DNA from: Scatolibacter rhodanostii
GTDB lineage: Bacteria > Bacillota > Clostridia > Oscillospirales > Acutalibacteraceae
Direction of reading: 5' to 3'
Length of the DNA stretch: 64,000 nt
Assembly (NCBI RefSeq): GCF_900197595.1
Contig: NZ_FZLO01000002.1
Span: 310,001 to 374,000, forward strand
Part shown: positions 17,974-26,341 of the stretch, piece by piece
How positions within the stretch are numbered: position 1 is the stretch's first letter
How the letters are laid out: each line of letters begins with the position of its first letter
Position numbers and translations under genes: made by a program
Notes under the pieces: model-generated
What the model saw: the letters and a program-made list of their open reading frames with translations, nothing else
Databases searched by the model: none
Told to the model about the DNA's origin: nothing

Positions 17974-19242
17974 CTATAAATGGAGCAAATTCTGGCTATG
18001 CATTTCCTGTGCCGCTAACAGCACACCCAATTGGCCGCTATGATAGTTCAGACCGCCCTGCATCCAAACTGCATACGGTTCACGCAGCGGTGCATCTGCA
18101 GAAAGCTCTACCGAAGCACCAAGCGTAAAGGCGCCTGCCGCCATAATCACGTCGCTATCATAACCAGGCATAGGGGCTGGTTCAGGCACAACGAAAGAAT
18201 CAATCGGTGCTCCCTTTTGAATCCCCCTGCAAAAAGCAATCAGTGCCTCCGGCTTTTGCAGTAAAATGGCTTGAATAATGTCTGCTCTCGGCTCATCATA
18301 ACGAGGGGTGACCTCATAGCCCATGAGCGTAAACAGTGCTGACGCAAAAATAGCCGTCTTCATGGCTTCTCCCGTTACATGAGGCGCGTGAAAAAGTCCC
18401 ATAAAAAGCTCGCGCTTGGTATTTAGAGTACAGCCAATTTCGCGGCCTGTTCCCGGCGTTGTCAAGCGATAGGCACACTGCTCAATGAGTTCTTTTTTAC
18501 CGGCAAGATATCCGCCTGTGGGCGCAATACCTCCGCCGATATTTTTAATCAACGAACCTGCCATTAAATCGGCGCCATAGGTAGTTGGCTCTGTGGTCTG
18601 TGAGAATTCTCCATAGCAGTTATCCACCATCACAATTGCATTCGGTGCATTCTTCTTAGCAATGGCTATTATTTTGGCAATCTCCTCCACGCTAAGAGAC
18701 GGGCGAAGACTGTATCCCCTAGAACGCTGTAAATAAATCATACGGTACTTCGGAGAAATAGTTTGCTTCATCGCTTCATAGTCGAGCGTGCCGTCAGAAC
18801 ATAAATCAACCTGTTCATAAGAAACCCCAAACTCTTTCAATGAACCACTAGATGGCTTGCCGATTCCTATGACGCCATGAATCGTATCATATGGCATTCC
18901 GGTGACAGAAAGCATCGTGTCTCCGGGTCGTAAAATACCAAAAAGCGCTACCGTCAACGCATGTGTTCCGCTGACAAAATTATGGCGCACCAAGGCATCT
19001 TCTGCATCTAGCGCAAATGCCATGACTTCATCCAGTACGTCCCGTCCTCTATCGCCGTATCCATACCCTGTGCTGTCTGCAAAATGACTTTCGCTAACAC
19101 CCGCTTTAGCAAAAGCTGCCAACATCTTTTGCTGCGTATACCGCTGAATTTCTTCCGTTTTGCGATAATAAGGTGCTGCCATTTCTTCTGCTTGATTTGA
19201 AAGTTCTTTCAATCTATCATCTATTGTAAAATATTCATACAT
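17974..19242 (-). CDS. PLP-dependent protein of the YnbB/aluminum resistance family
   Basis: A 422-residue fold-type I PLP protein, annotated in relatives as aluminum resistance or methionine gamma-lyase family protein. STGYGYGDRGRDVLDEV and RHNFVSGTHALTVALFGILRPGD are highly typical. The likely Schiff-base lysine is in GADLMAGSLIKNIGGGIAPTGGYLAG, and IVMVDNCYGEF supplies the ring-binding Asp. The true reaction is not established for the family, so no gene symbol is given. An AAGGAA site precedes the ATG. Confidence 0.88.
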   Translation of the reverse strand: MYEYFTIDDRLKELSNQAEEMAAPYYRKTEEIQRYTQQKMLAAFAKAGVSESHFADSTGYGYGDRGRDVLDEVMAFALDAEDALVRHNFVSGTHALTVALFGILRPGDTMLSVTGMPYDTIHGVIGIGKPSSGSLKEFGVSYEQVDLCSDGTLDYEAMKQTISPKYRMIYLQRSRGYSLRPSLSVEEIAKIIAIAKKNAPNAIVMVDNCYGEFSQTTEPTTYGADLMAGSLIKNIGGGIAPTGGYLAGKKELIEQCAYRLTTPGTGREIGCTLNTKRELFMGLFHAPHVTGEAMKTAIFASALFTLMGYEVTPRYDEPRADIIQAILLQKPEALIAFCRGIQKGAPIDSFVVPEPAPMPGYDSDVIMAAGAFTLGASVELSADAPLREPYAVWMQGGLNYHSGQLGVLLAAQEMHSQNLLHL

Positions 19243-19299
19243 GAACTTAGATTTCCTTTCTACTTTGCTTTTTAAAATAGGATACGCGACCCATCATCG

Positions 19300-20034
19300 C
19301 TATTCAACAGGCGCATTTACCCACGTATCGGCTTTATGATACCCAAGCTGTTTATAAAATTCCTCGTGCAGTCCTTTTTCTTTAAATATGTAAATCGTTT
19401 TACCGCCCAAAGCAGCTTCGGCCTGTTTTATTAATTCACTGGCGATTCCTTTTCTTCGAAAGGATTCTTTTACCGCTACTGCCGACAAAATGGCTGCTGT
19501 GTCTGTAATGGATGAAACCACTGCACAACCTACCAGCTGGCTTTCTTGATATTCGGTCACTACAAGTGCCGCTTCATGCCGTAATCGGTGAGATAAATCC
19601 ATATAAAAAGCTTCAAAGTCGGTTTCCATACCACATTCTTCGAGTAAAAAATAGATTTCACGAATATTGACTTCACTGGTGTCTACAAAAGCACCGCTCT
19701 CAAATTCTAGCTTTTTTTGCAGAACATCACCTTGATGCTGCATGGGCATAGAAAGTTTTTCAGCCCCTCGCAAGGCACACATAATTTCTTTGGCGCCGAC
19801 CATTTTAAGAAACATATTTGTCTCTTCTGCATTTTTGGGTGTGCCGCTGATAATCATAACATCATCTACCAAACAATACACAGCATTGGAATCTTGTTCC
19901 TTCCAAAAGCACGAAAACTTCTTGTCAAATCCATAGGCCGTAGCAATAGAAGCAATTTTACAGCCAAATGCCGACTTTTGGCACAGCTCCAAAAGTTTCT
20001 TTCTTTGTTCTTCTCTTTCTGCAACCTGAATCAT
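19300..20034 (-). CDS. GNAT family N-acetyltransferase with N-terminal extension
   Basis: A 244-residue protein. The C-terminal half is a GNAT domain with the acetyl-CoA motif VKESFRRKGIASELIKQAEAAL at 188-209 and a final HEEFYKQLGYHKAD. The first 120 residues contain no recognised motif but resemble a second, degenerate acetyltransferase-like half (YCLVDDVMIISGTPKNAEE). The substrate is unknown. It is transcribed after secG but a terminator lies in between, so it may be expressed separately. Confidence 0.82.
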   Translation of the reverse strand: MIQVAEREEQRKKLLELCQKSAFGCKIASIATAYGFDKKFSCFWKEQDSNAVYCLVDDVMIISGTPKNAEETNMFLKMVGAKEIMCALRGAEKLSMPMQHQGDVLQKKLEFESGAFVDTSEVNIREIYFLLEECGMETDFEAFYMDLSHRLRHEAALVVTEYQESQLVGCAVVSSITDTAAILSAVAVKESFRRKGIASELIKQAEAALGGKTIYIFKEKGLHEEFYKQLGYHKADTWVNAPVE

Positions 20035-20054
20035 TTTATCCCCCTTAGATTACA

Positions 20055-20080
20055 CAAAAAAAGCCTCGCAAAAGCGAGGC
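20055..20080 (-). terminator. Terminator after secG
   Basis: On the minus strand GCCTCGC and GCGAGGC form a 7-bp stem over a TTTT loop, followed by TTTTTTTTG. It lies directly downstream of the secG stop and upstream of the GNAT gene. Confidence 0.88.
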
Positions 20081-20097
20081 GCAAAACCCAAAACAAC

Positions 20098-20346
20098 TTA
20101 TTTTGCAAAAAAAGCAACCGCATTGATAATAATGACTAACACAACAAAACCAACCGCAATTACTTTGGTCCAACGTGATAGAAAAGCGTTAGCCGACCTT
20201 GCTTTATTTTTAGAAAGGAACGTATCTGCACCGCCAGTTACCACACCCACGTTTTTCTGATTGCCTTCTTGCAGCAAAATAACAATAATCACCAAAACAG
20301 AAAAAAGAATCAATATAGAGCCTAAAACAATATTAAGAACTGACAT
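20098..20346 (-). CDS. secG: Protein translocase subunit SecG
   Basis: An 82-residue two-helix membrane protein. The first segment is VLGSILILFSVLVIIVILLQEG; the conserved LQEG(N/K)QKN loop follows, with GGADTFLSKNKARSANAFLSRWTKVIAVGFVVLVIIINAV giving the second segment. SecG assists protein export through SecYE. In many Firmicutes secG is followed by rnr, smpB and tmRNA; none is present here. A TTGCAA-N17-TAAAAT promoter lies upstream. Confidence 0.93.
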   Translation of the reverse strand: MSVLNIVLGSILILFSVLVIIVILLQEGNQKNVGVVTGGADTFLSKNKARSANAFLSRWTKVIAVGFVVLVIIINAVAFFAK

Positions 20347-20393
20347 GACAGCACCTCATCCATCTTTTAATACTTCTTTAATAATCAAAAAAT

Positions 20394-20422
20394 ATTTTAC
20401 CACAAACTCTGTACGTTTGCAA
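20394..20422 (-). promoter_or_regulatory. Promoter of secG
   Basis: On the minus strand TTGCAA (20422-20417) and TAAAAT (20399-20394) are 17 bases apart, about 50 bases before secG. It is back-to-back with the structured RNA candidate on the plus strand. Confidence 0.7.
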
Positions 20423-20454
20423 GAAAAAATTTCTTTTTTATCGTTTGCATAAAC

Positions 20455-20656
20455 CGCAAAGAAGTCGGTCATAATACTAACAGCAACAGGGATTAAGCGT
20501 TTGCAGCTTGAAGCATTTCTTTCATAGCGAGAATAGGATTTTACTATAAAATTTCTTTTCTATGCTTATTACAGTGCTTTCAAGACCAGTTGCTCGCCTT
20601 TTGGTTAACTTATTCGACCCCTTGGTTGATGTAGATAATCAAGGGGTGTTTTTTTG
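20455..20656 (+). ncRNA. Structured RNA candidate: long irregular hairpin plus terminator
   Basis: No protein gene fits here, yet a plus-strand T-run terminator (CCCCTTG 20618-20624 with CAAGGGG 20640-20646, then TGTTTTTTT) marks the end of a transcript. Upstream the sequence folds onto itself as one long broken hairpin: GTCG/CGAC (20464/20615), TAAC/GTTA (20478/20604), AGCAAC/GTTGCT (20482/20589), CTTGAAGCA/TGCTTTCAAG (20507/20575), CATAG/CTATG (20523/20560), ATTTTA/TAAAAT (20538/20547). That rod shape of roughly 155 bases with one large asymmetric internal loop (20488-20506) is like 6S RNA, but the identity is not established. No clear promoter is seen. Confidence 0.55.
20618..20655 (+). 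terminator. Plus-strand terminator ending the RNA candidate
   Basis: CCCCTTG and CAAGGGG pair over a 15-base loop and TGTTTTTTT follows on the plus strand only. The minus strand has no T-run after the stem, so it does not serve the convergent nucleotidyltransferase gene. Confidence 0.8.
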
Positions 20657-20670
20657 CCCTTTTATAACCG

Positions 20671-21591
20671 TTAAGACCAGAGCGGCGACGGATAGATTCC
20701 TTCTTGTGCCAGTTTTGCTAACGCTGCCATCACCATTTCTTTGTCTTCTTTATAGGTCACACCATACCATTTATCTTGAGAAGTCAGAACTTCTACTTTT
20801 GCCTTACCCTTTTGCAGCAAAGCATTTACCACAAAAGGAAGATAAAATTCTGCTTTCAGAGGGTTGCCCTTCACTTCTTCAAGCAAAAACCGTGCAAAGT
20901 CTTTTTCAAGTTCGGCAAAAAATTGGTTGGTAAATCCCCACATATTCATCGAAACCGGTGCATTCTCGGGCAAATCGTGCCATATTTTGCCCTCGTCTTC
21001 TGTGTAGGCAATCGCATTTTCTCTTTGCTCAATTCGGGTGCGCTCCACAATGTTTTTTAGCAATCCGCCTTCTGTTTCACATACACCGCGAGAAACAGAG
21101 CCGTTTTCTGTCACTGTGTTTTTAAGCTGAAAGCCAACCATGGCACAAGGCAAAATCTCTGTTTCCTCTGCCTGTGTCAAAAATTGATAAATTTTCTCAA
21201 ACGCTTCTCGGCCATAAAAATCGTCGGCATTAATGACCGCAAAAGGGCCTTCAATGCACTCTTTACCCATCAATGCTGCATGCCCTGTTCCCCAAGGTTT
21301 CACCCGTTCTTCAGGAACATTAAAACCAGCAGGAACTTTCTCGAGCGTCTGAAAAACAAATTCAATTTGCATATGTTTGCCGGCTTTTGGCAAAATCACA
21401 TCTTGGAAGTCCTTCAAGTTTTCTTCTTTGATTACAAAAACAGCTTTTTTAAATCCAGCTCTGGCAGCATCAAAAAGCGAATAGTCAATAATAATTTCAC
21501 CGTTCTGCCCTACAGGGTCAATCTGCTTTAAACCACCGTAGCGGCTGCCAAGTCCGGCTGCCATAATCAATAAAACAGGTTCTTTCATCAT
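20671..21591 (-). CDS. Sugar-phosphate nucleotidyltransferase-like protein
   Basis: The chosen start MMKEPVLLIMAAGLGSRYGGLKQIDPVGQNGEIIIDYSL has AAGGAG 9 bases upstream and gives 306 residues; the frame opens seven codons earlier without a site. The GLGSRYGGLKQI loop is the NTP-binding signature of nucleotidyltransferases, and AVINADDFYGREAFE supplies the metal-binding Asp pair. It likely makes an NDP-sugar, perhaps for cell-surface polymers, but the sugar and base are unknown. It is the third gene of a unit with the LCP and GtrA-like genes and nearly overlaps LCP. Confidence 0.85.
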   Translation of the reverse strand: MMKEPVLLIMAAGLGSRYGGLKQIDPVGQNGEIIIDYSLFDAARAGFKKAVFVIKEENLKDFQDVILPKAGKHMQIEFVFQTLEKVPAGFNVPEERVKPWGTGHAALMGKECIEGPFAVINADDFYGREAFEKIYQFLTQAEETEILPCAMVGFQLKNTVTENGSVSRGVCETEGGLLKNIVERTRIEQRENAIAYTEDEGKIWHDLPENAPVSMNMWGFTNQFFAELEKDFARFLLEEVKGNPLKAEFYLPFVVNALLQKGKAKVEVLTSQDKWYGVTYKEDKEMVMAALAKLAQEGIYPSPLWS

Positions 21592-21611
21592 AAAATGCTC
21601 CTTTTCATGCA

Positions 21612-22784
21612 TTACTCATCTACTTCTGTACTGCTACCATAATAAGTGTCATAATAGGGAGAATCTTGCTCATAGATAAAGGCATCGATTAAATGAGACG
21701 CATCCTCTAAATCATACAAAATAACTGACATATCATCTATATATGGATCATCATATCCCGTAATTTCATTAGGTATTGTCATGCGCTCCATTGTGAAACC
21801 TGAAAGTGCCACTTGTGCAAGGGGCAACACATCACCGGGGTCTAAACTAGTCTCGCAGAGCGGCATCATTTGCTTAATCATACTTGGATATTCTGCTTTA
21901 CTCATTGTCATTACTCTTTGGAACATCGCCTCAAGCACATTTTGCTGACGACCCACACGGCCAAAGTCACTATCTAAATAACGAATTCTTGAATACGCAA
22001 CTGCCTGATGCCCTGAAAGATGCAGGAGCCCCGCTTCTGTCACTTCGTCATCCGAATCAATCCCTAATTCGGGCTGCTCAATTGCCAAGCCTCTCAAGTT
22101 ATCATTCATATATGAAATTTCATCTTCTCTTATTTCAACGTCTACACCGCCGACTGCATCAATTAATTCTGCGAGTCTGCCAAAATTGACGGTGACATAA
22201 TCCATAATGTCCATGTTGTAGTTTTGGTTGAGCGTCTTAATGGCAAGCTCATAACCGCCCCAAGAATAAGCCGCATTAATTTTGTAAGAACCGTTGCCTT
22301 CAATTGGAACATAAGAGTCACGCAAAACCGAGGTTAATTTGATTTTATTATGCTTCATATCAACTGACATAATGATAATCGCATCGGAGTTTCCCGTAAA
22401 GCTATTGCCACGTGAATCCACACCAAATAAAGCAATATTTTTAATGCTATTATCAGAAATGACGTCTGACGCAATACCAAGCTCTGCGGGATCTTTTGTC
22501 AAAGAAGTGGTATTCAAATCACCGAGCAGATACGTTGACACATAAATCAATCCTGCGCCCAAGACAATCAGCAGCGAGAAAATAACAGCCAAGATAATCT
22601 CAATTGCTTTTCTGCCTGCACTTTTCTTTTTTCTAGGGCCTTTCTGACCTTGTGAAGAATAAGAAGAAACATCTTCAAAACTGCCTTTGGCTCCATATCC
22701 CTGTGGCACTGCCTGTGCTCTTTTATTGGTCTGATATTCGTAGTTATCATCATATCGATTATGTCTGTTTTCATTCCGACTCAT
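21612..22784 (-). CDS. LytR-CpsA-Psr (LCP) family protein
   Basis: A 390-residue envelope protein. The first 60 residues are a polar, probably disordered cytoplasmic tail ending in RKKKSAGRKA; one membrane segment spans about 61-82; the LCP domain lies outside. Key segments are IALFGVDSRG, NSDAIIIMSVDMKHNKIKLTSVLRDSYVPIEG, NAAYSWGGYELAIKTLNQNYN and AVAYSRIRYLDSDFGRVGRQQNVL. LCP proteins attach wall teichoic acid or other polymers from lipid carriers to peptidoglycan. A flippase-like GtrA gene is 2 bases upstream and a sugar nucleotidyltransferase downstream, which fits polymer assembly. Confidence 0.93.
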   Translation of the reverse strand: MSRNENRHNRYDDNYEYQTNKRAQAVPQGYGAKGSFEDVSSYSSQGQKGPRKKKSAGRKAIEIILAVIFSLLIVLGAGLIYVSTYLLGDLNTTSLTKDPAELGIASDVISDNSIKNIALFGVDSRGNSFTGNSDAIIIMSVDMKHNKIKLTSVLRDSYVPIEGNGSYKINAAYSWGGYELAIKTLNQNYNMDIMDYVTVNFGRLAELIDAVGGVDVEIREDEISYMNDNLRGLAIEQPELGIDSDDEVTEAGLLHLSGHQAVAYSRIRYLDSDFGRVGRQQNVLEAMFQRVMTMSKAEYPSMIKQMMPLCETSLDPGDVLPLAQVALSGFTMERMTIPNEITGYDDPYIDDMSVILYDLEDASHLIDAFIYEQDSPYYDTYYGSSTEVDE

Positions 22785-22786
22785 TT

Positions 22787-23257
22787 TTAACCTCCGTTTT
22801 GCTTTGCTTCATCATCATGAGCAAGCTGCGTTTTCGTCTTTTTAAATACAAACAGCTTACTAAATACATAATTTAGAACAATCACCAACACATTGCAAAG
22901 CAACTTCATAATATCAAAATTATATCCCATGTTGTCTACAAAAAGAGTCATTAGCACAACCTCTATAATGCCTGAAGAAAGTCTAGCCCCTACAAAAGCT
23001 GCCAGTTCTTTCAAAACCTCTTTTTTGCCGCTTTTTTTACTGCGGAATACCCAAATACGATTCGTTACATAAGCAAAAAGGACTGAAATTGCCCATGCGA
23101 TACTTACTGATGGCCAAGATTTTTCTACACCAATTTGCAAAAACCACGCATTGGCTGCCAATGCCGTAATGTAATTTACCGCTGTCGTTAAAACACCGAA
23201 AAACAAATAGGAAATCGGTTCACGATATTGACAGATGATTTTCTTTATCCTATTCAC
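22787..23257 (-). CDS. GtrA family membrane protein
   Basis: A small membrane protein with four hydrophobic segments and the GtrA hallmarks ISYLFFGVLTTAVNYITALAANAWF and AWAISVLFAYVTNRIWVF, plus VLNYVFSKLFVFKK at the end. I take GTG at 23257 (MNRIKKIICQYREP; 156 residues) since GAAAGGA lies just upstream; a TTG at 23284 is the alternative. GtrA-like proteins are thought to move lipid-linked sugars across the membrane. It leads the operon with the LCP gene. Confidence 0.88.
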   Translation of the reverse strand: MNRIKKIICQYREPISYLFFGVLTTAVNYITALAANAWFLQIGVEKSWPSVSIAWAISVLFAYVTNRIWVFRSKKSGKKEVLKELAAFVGARLSSGIIEVVLMTLFVDNMGYNFDIMKLLCNVLVIVLNYVFSKLFVFKKTKTQLAHDDEAKQNGG

Positions 23258-23527
23258 AGCATATCCTTTCCCGCATATTATCAACTAAACTCAGCATGAG
23301 CCAAAGAACAAGCCTAAGTTTTAGCTATTAACTCAAATATTATAATGCAACTCTCGTCGAATTTCAAGGTTAGCTTGCTAAATCGGCCTATAAAGCTGAA
23401 ATTTATGATTTCTGTAAGATTTCGTTAATATCAGTTCATTTTTATTTTTGGCAACTAAATGTAAGGTTTTTCCCATTTTTCAATAAAATATAGGTGATTA
23501 TCCACTTATTCTCTCACAAGTGTTCTC

Positions 23528-23556
23528 TTGACTTGCGTGCCTATTTTGTGTACAAT
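23528..23556 (+). promoter_or_regulatory. Promoter of the DUF1292 gene
   Basis: TTGACT (23528-23533) and TACAAT (23551-23556) are 17 bases apart, about 65 bases before the ATG. The 335-base gap between the divergent gtrA-like and DUF1292 genes otherwise shows only AT-rich sequence. Confidence 0.8.
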
Positions 23557-23619
23557 AACGGTATAAAAGAGCATAGCTTTCTCGGCTGTGTCGTTATAAT
23601 ACTGAAAGGATCGATTAAC

Positions 23620-23916
23620 ATGACAGATGAATTCGAAGCAGATTTGCTAACCTTGCTTGACGACGACGGTGCCGAACACGAATTTGAAATCATTGATGAA
23701 CTAGAAAATGACGACGGTCATTTTATTGCCCTTGTTCCCACTCATCAAGATGCCGATGATTTGGCTGCTGACGCTGAAACCTATTATATTTTTGAAATTG
23801 TTGATGTAGATGGCGAAGAAGAACTGCAAGAAGTTGAAGATGATGATTTGCTGAATAAATTGGCTGATGTTTTTGAAAACCGCTTTAATGAGCTTTATTT
23901 CGAAGACGAGAACTAA
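23620..23916 (+). CDS. DUF1292 domain protein (YrzB-like)
   Basis: A 98-residue, very acidic protein: TDEFEADLLTLLDDDGAEHEFEIIDELENDDGHFIALVP and TYYIFEIVDVDGEEELQEVEDDDLLNKLADVFENRFNELYFEDE match DUF1292. The start is set by GAAAGGATCG 8 bases upstream; the frame opens earlier, but the added part includes the promoter. In many Firmicutes this gene sits with ireB and ruvX; here it stands alone before a 6S RNA candidate. Its function is unknown. Confidence 0.9.
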   Translation: MTDEFEADLLTLLDDDGAEHEFEIIDELENDDGHFIALVPTHQDADDLAADAETYYIFEIVDVDGEEELQEVEDDDLLNKLADVFENRFNELYFEDEN

Positions 23917-24086
23917 CAATAGCATGTAAAATTTACCGGCAGGAATTTTTATAGACATTGCGGAAAAACTTTTAGAGTAGACTCATTGTCTCTATTCTAG
24001 TATGATGACACATCGTCAAAATATCCTGCTCAGGCTTTTCCTACCTTTCACGCGGACTGTGCAAAAATAACCCTACAATCTTATTC

Positions 24087-24300
24087 TCGGGAATCCGCCT
24101 CTGTTTGTGGACTGCAGACCTCCCAAGGCATGCTAGACATGTTTTTGGAAGAAGGGAGCGAGAAACAATCAGGAGGATACCCACCTGCTTTTCAAGTAGC
24201 AGGTTATTGAGAAGCACATTACGGTTAGGCGGGAATTTATTTGAACAAAACAGCCCTCTGTTTGCGGAGTACCGCGGCAGGGGGCTTTCTGCATTCTTTC
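24087..24300 (+). ncRNA. ssrS: 6S RNA (candidate)
   Basis: No protein is coded here. A TACAAT -10 element lies at 24074-24079, and the transcript folds with a closing stem CCGCCT (24095-24100)/AGGCGG (24227-24232), an apical hairpin CTCCC (24120-24124)/GGGAG (24154-24158) extended by CCAAGGCATG/CATGTTTTTGG, and a 3' hairpin ACCTGCT (24183-24189)/AGCAGGT (24198-24204). The tail GAGAAGCACATTACGG resembles what I recall of clostridial 6S RNA. A terminator AGCCCTCTG/CAGGGGGCT (24252-24296) ends it. 6S RNA mimics an open promoter and sequesters housekeeping RNA polymerase. Confidence 0.7.
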
Positions 24301-24310
24301 ATAAAACGAT
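24252..24310 (+). terminator. Terminator of the 6S RNA candidate
   Basis: AGCCCTCTG pairs with CAGGGGGCT and encloses an inner GCGG/CCGC stem; TTTCTGCATTCTTTC follows. The stem is GC-rich and strong while the T-run is weak. Confidence 0.65.
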
Positions 24311-24381
24311 TTTAATTAAACTTGCTGTCGATGGAAAAACTTCGCCTAACCATGTTTTATTCTATGTTAAATCTTCTGCTT

Positions 24382-25041
24382 TTATGGGGATAGCCTTCTT
24401 TTAAGTTCTTCCCACATGCTTTCTCCTTTAAAAACCGCCAAGGCCGCCAAAGACATTACGCTGCCTGCCACACAAATGACGGTTGGGTATCGTACCGACA
24501 CAGAATCAGTGATATAGAAAATTAACGGCACAATGCCAAATAAAGCATTGACAACTACAGAAATCATATAATATTCCACTCTCCACCGCAAAACTCGTGA
24601 GAGTACAGACAAGCTGGCAAGACCTACCAGGCATAAAATAGGGACTACATAATCTATGCTCCAACCGCTCCAGCCTACAACAAAATCCCATAGCGTGCAA
24701 ATTAGAGAGATAACAACCACCTGATAGAAAATCCATTTCGGCATATTTTTTCGTTTTCGTACAGCAAGCGTTAAGACAATCCATAAACAAGCCGCACCGG
24801 CAACCCAAAAAATTGACCACCAACCTGCATCTCGCCACATCAGATTTACTGCCACGGCTACTACAACCACGGCAATAGAGATAAAAATGAGTATTCTAAA
24901 CAAAAAATGAAATTCTTGATAGACGGTTGGCACCAAAGGGAAAACTTCTTCTGAATCTTCTCCGCTAAGCTTACCTTGACATAACGGGCAAAATTCACGC
25001 TTGCCTTTTACCGTTACTCCACATTTGGAACAAGTCTTCAT
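24382..25041 (-). CDS. Zinc-ribbon membrane protein, DUF6320-like
   Basis: A 219-residue protein. The N-terminus MKTCSKCGVTVKGKREFCPLCQGKL is a CxxC...CxxC zinc ribbon; then six hydrophobic segments follow between about residue 45 and 205. This architecture matches the DUF6320 family as I recall it. It is the last gene of a three-gene unit with an acyltransferase-like protein and an esterase. Its role is unknown; it could anchor or regulate the other two at the membrane. Confidence 0.75.
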   Translation of the reverse strand: MKTCSKCGVTVKGKREFCPLCQGKLSGEDSEEVFPLVPTVYQEFHFLFRILIFISIAVVVVAVAVNLMWRDAGWWSIFWVAGAACLWIVLTLAVRKRKNMPKWIFYQVVVISLICTLWDFVVGWSGWSIDYVVPILCLVGLASLSVLSRVLRWRVEYYMISVVVNALFGIVPLIFYITDSVSVRYPTVICVAGSVMSLAALAVFKGESMWEELKRRLSP

Positions 25042-25069
25042 ATCTGTCCCCCTTCTTTATAAACCACGA

Positions 25070-26341
25070 TTAGTTCCCTTCTTCCAAAGGGCTAGAAACA
25101 ATTTCAATGGGTAAATTCATTGCTGTCAGTTTGCGAAAAAAACATTTTTGGATATCTGCGCTAACAAAGCCATCTGTGAAACTCATCACCAAATTGTTTC
25201 CATAAGAGCATAAACAAATTTGTATCTTTTTCGTACTTGCCATAACATCAAACAAACGAATATGTTTTTGATATACTTCGGGCATTGTCACTTTACCAAT
25301 ATTTGATAAGGAAGCTGTGACCGATCGATCGGCAATTTTATATCCAAGATTCATAAAAAAGTTCTTTAAAGTCAGCGGAATAATGCGAATAGCTGGATTT
25401 TTTTCAATCGCAATCATGTTGTTCATTTTTTCTCTGATACAGTCTGAGCAAAGTTTTTCTGCCATCTGTTTTTTAATGCTGGTTAAGACGTCTTCAAAGT
25501 TCACTTCTTCACCCTTGAATCGATAAAAAACATTGACTACACTGAAAAAGTTACGAGAAGATTCTGAAGGAAAGTAACTTCGCAGATTTACCGGAATAGA
25601 GATACCAATTGGTTTTTTTCTCTCACGAACAGTCATATTGTCTGCAATAGAACAAATCAATAGGCTCACTAAAAAAGCAGTTAAGGTCGCATCATGCTGT
25701 TTTGCTAGCGCCAAAGCCTTGCCGGTGTCTGCAATCCCCTCAATCACTTTTAGGCGATTTTCTGACAGACGACCCCTTTTCAATTGATGAGTTATCGGAC
25801 TTTTAGTTCGCTTGATTTTTTGGGGAACATAATACTTATCAAAACTATCGGCCATTCTCTCTGAATGCGAACCTTCATATTCTGAATCTGGAGGATTTTC
25901 GCCCAATTCATCTGCATGTGTCAGCATTAAATATTGGCAGACAAGTTCTCTTAAAAACAGCATGGCTCCTCTACCATCAGCCAATGCATGATAAATCTCA
26001 AAACTAATCCTGTTTCGATAGTAGAAAACGTCAAATAACAGGGCTGATTCATTTTTATCGTACAACTGTTGACAAATTGGTGTATGTTCTTCGTGCACTT
26101 TAGGCATTAGCTCTGTATCTTCTAAATAATACCAAAACAAGCCGTGTTTTAAGACAACTTGATAGCCTTTAAATATACTCAAAGTTTTGTCTAAAGCTTG
26201 CTGCAAAACTTCTTCTTGAATCTCCTCCCGCAGTTCACAGGCAAAACGGAAAACTTTTGAATCCATTTTATTGGTTGAAGGAGGAAAAATTTTAGCGGCG
26301 TTATCGAGTTTTATCCAATTTCTCCTTCTTTTGCGCTTCAA
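25070..26341 (-). CDS. Condensation/alcohol-acetyltransferase-like protein (HxxxD)
   Basis: A 423-residue protein of the CoA-dependent acyltransferase/condensation superfamily. The catalytic HxxxD motif is H118-ALA-D122 (IYHALADGRGAMLFL), and WIKLDNAAKIFPP at the N-terminus is typical of the alcohol acetyltransferase-like branch. A second conserved part is KPIGISIPVNLRSYFPSESSRNFF (the DFGWG-like region appears replaced). The start is a TTG that overlaps the esterase stop (TTGA), with GGGGTGAG upstream. It probably makes or transfers an ester or amide acyl group; the substrates are unknown. Confidence 0.78.
   Translation of the reverse strand: MKRKRRRNWIKLDNAAKIFPPSTNKMDSKVFRFACELREEIQEEVLQQALDKTLSIFKGYQVVLKHGLFWYYLEDTELMPKVHEEHTPICQQLYDKNESALLFDVFYYRNRISFEIYHALADGRGAMLFLRELVCQYLMLTHADELGENPPDSEYEGSHSERMADSFDKYYVPQKIKRTKSPITHQLKRGRLSENRLKVIEGIADTGKALALAKQHDATLTAFLVSLLICSIADNMTVRERKKPIGISIPVNLRSYFPSESSRNFFSVVNVFYRFKGEEVNFEDVLTSIKKQMAEKLCSDCIREKMNNMIAIEKNPAIRIIPLTLKNFFMNLGYKIADRSVTASLSNIGKVTMPEVYQKHIRLFDVMASTKKIQICLCSYGNNLVMSFTDGFVSADIQKCFFRKLTAMNLPIEIVSSPLEEGN

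Noticed and set aside
20455-20656. tmRNA (ssrA), expected near secG in some Firmicutes
   Set aside because: No tRNA-like T-arm (GGTTCGANTCC) or CCA end and no tag frame; the sequence folds as a rod instead.
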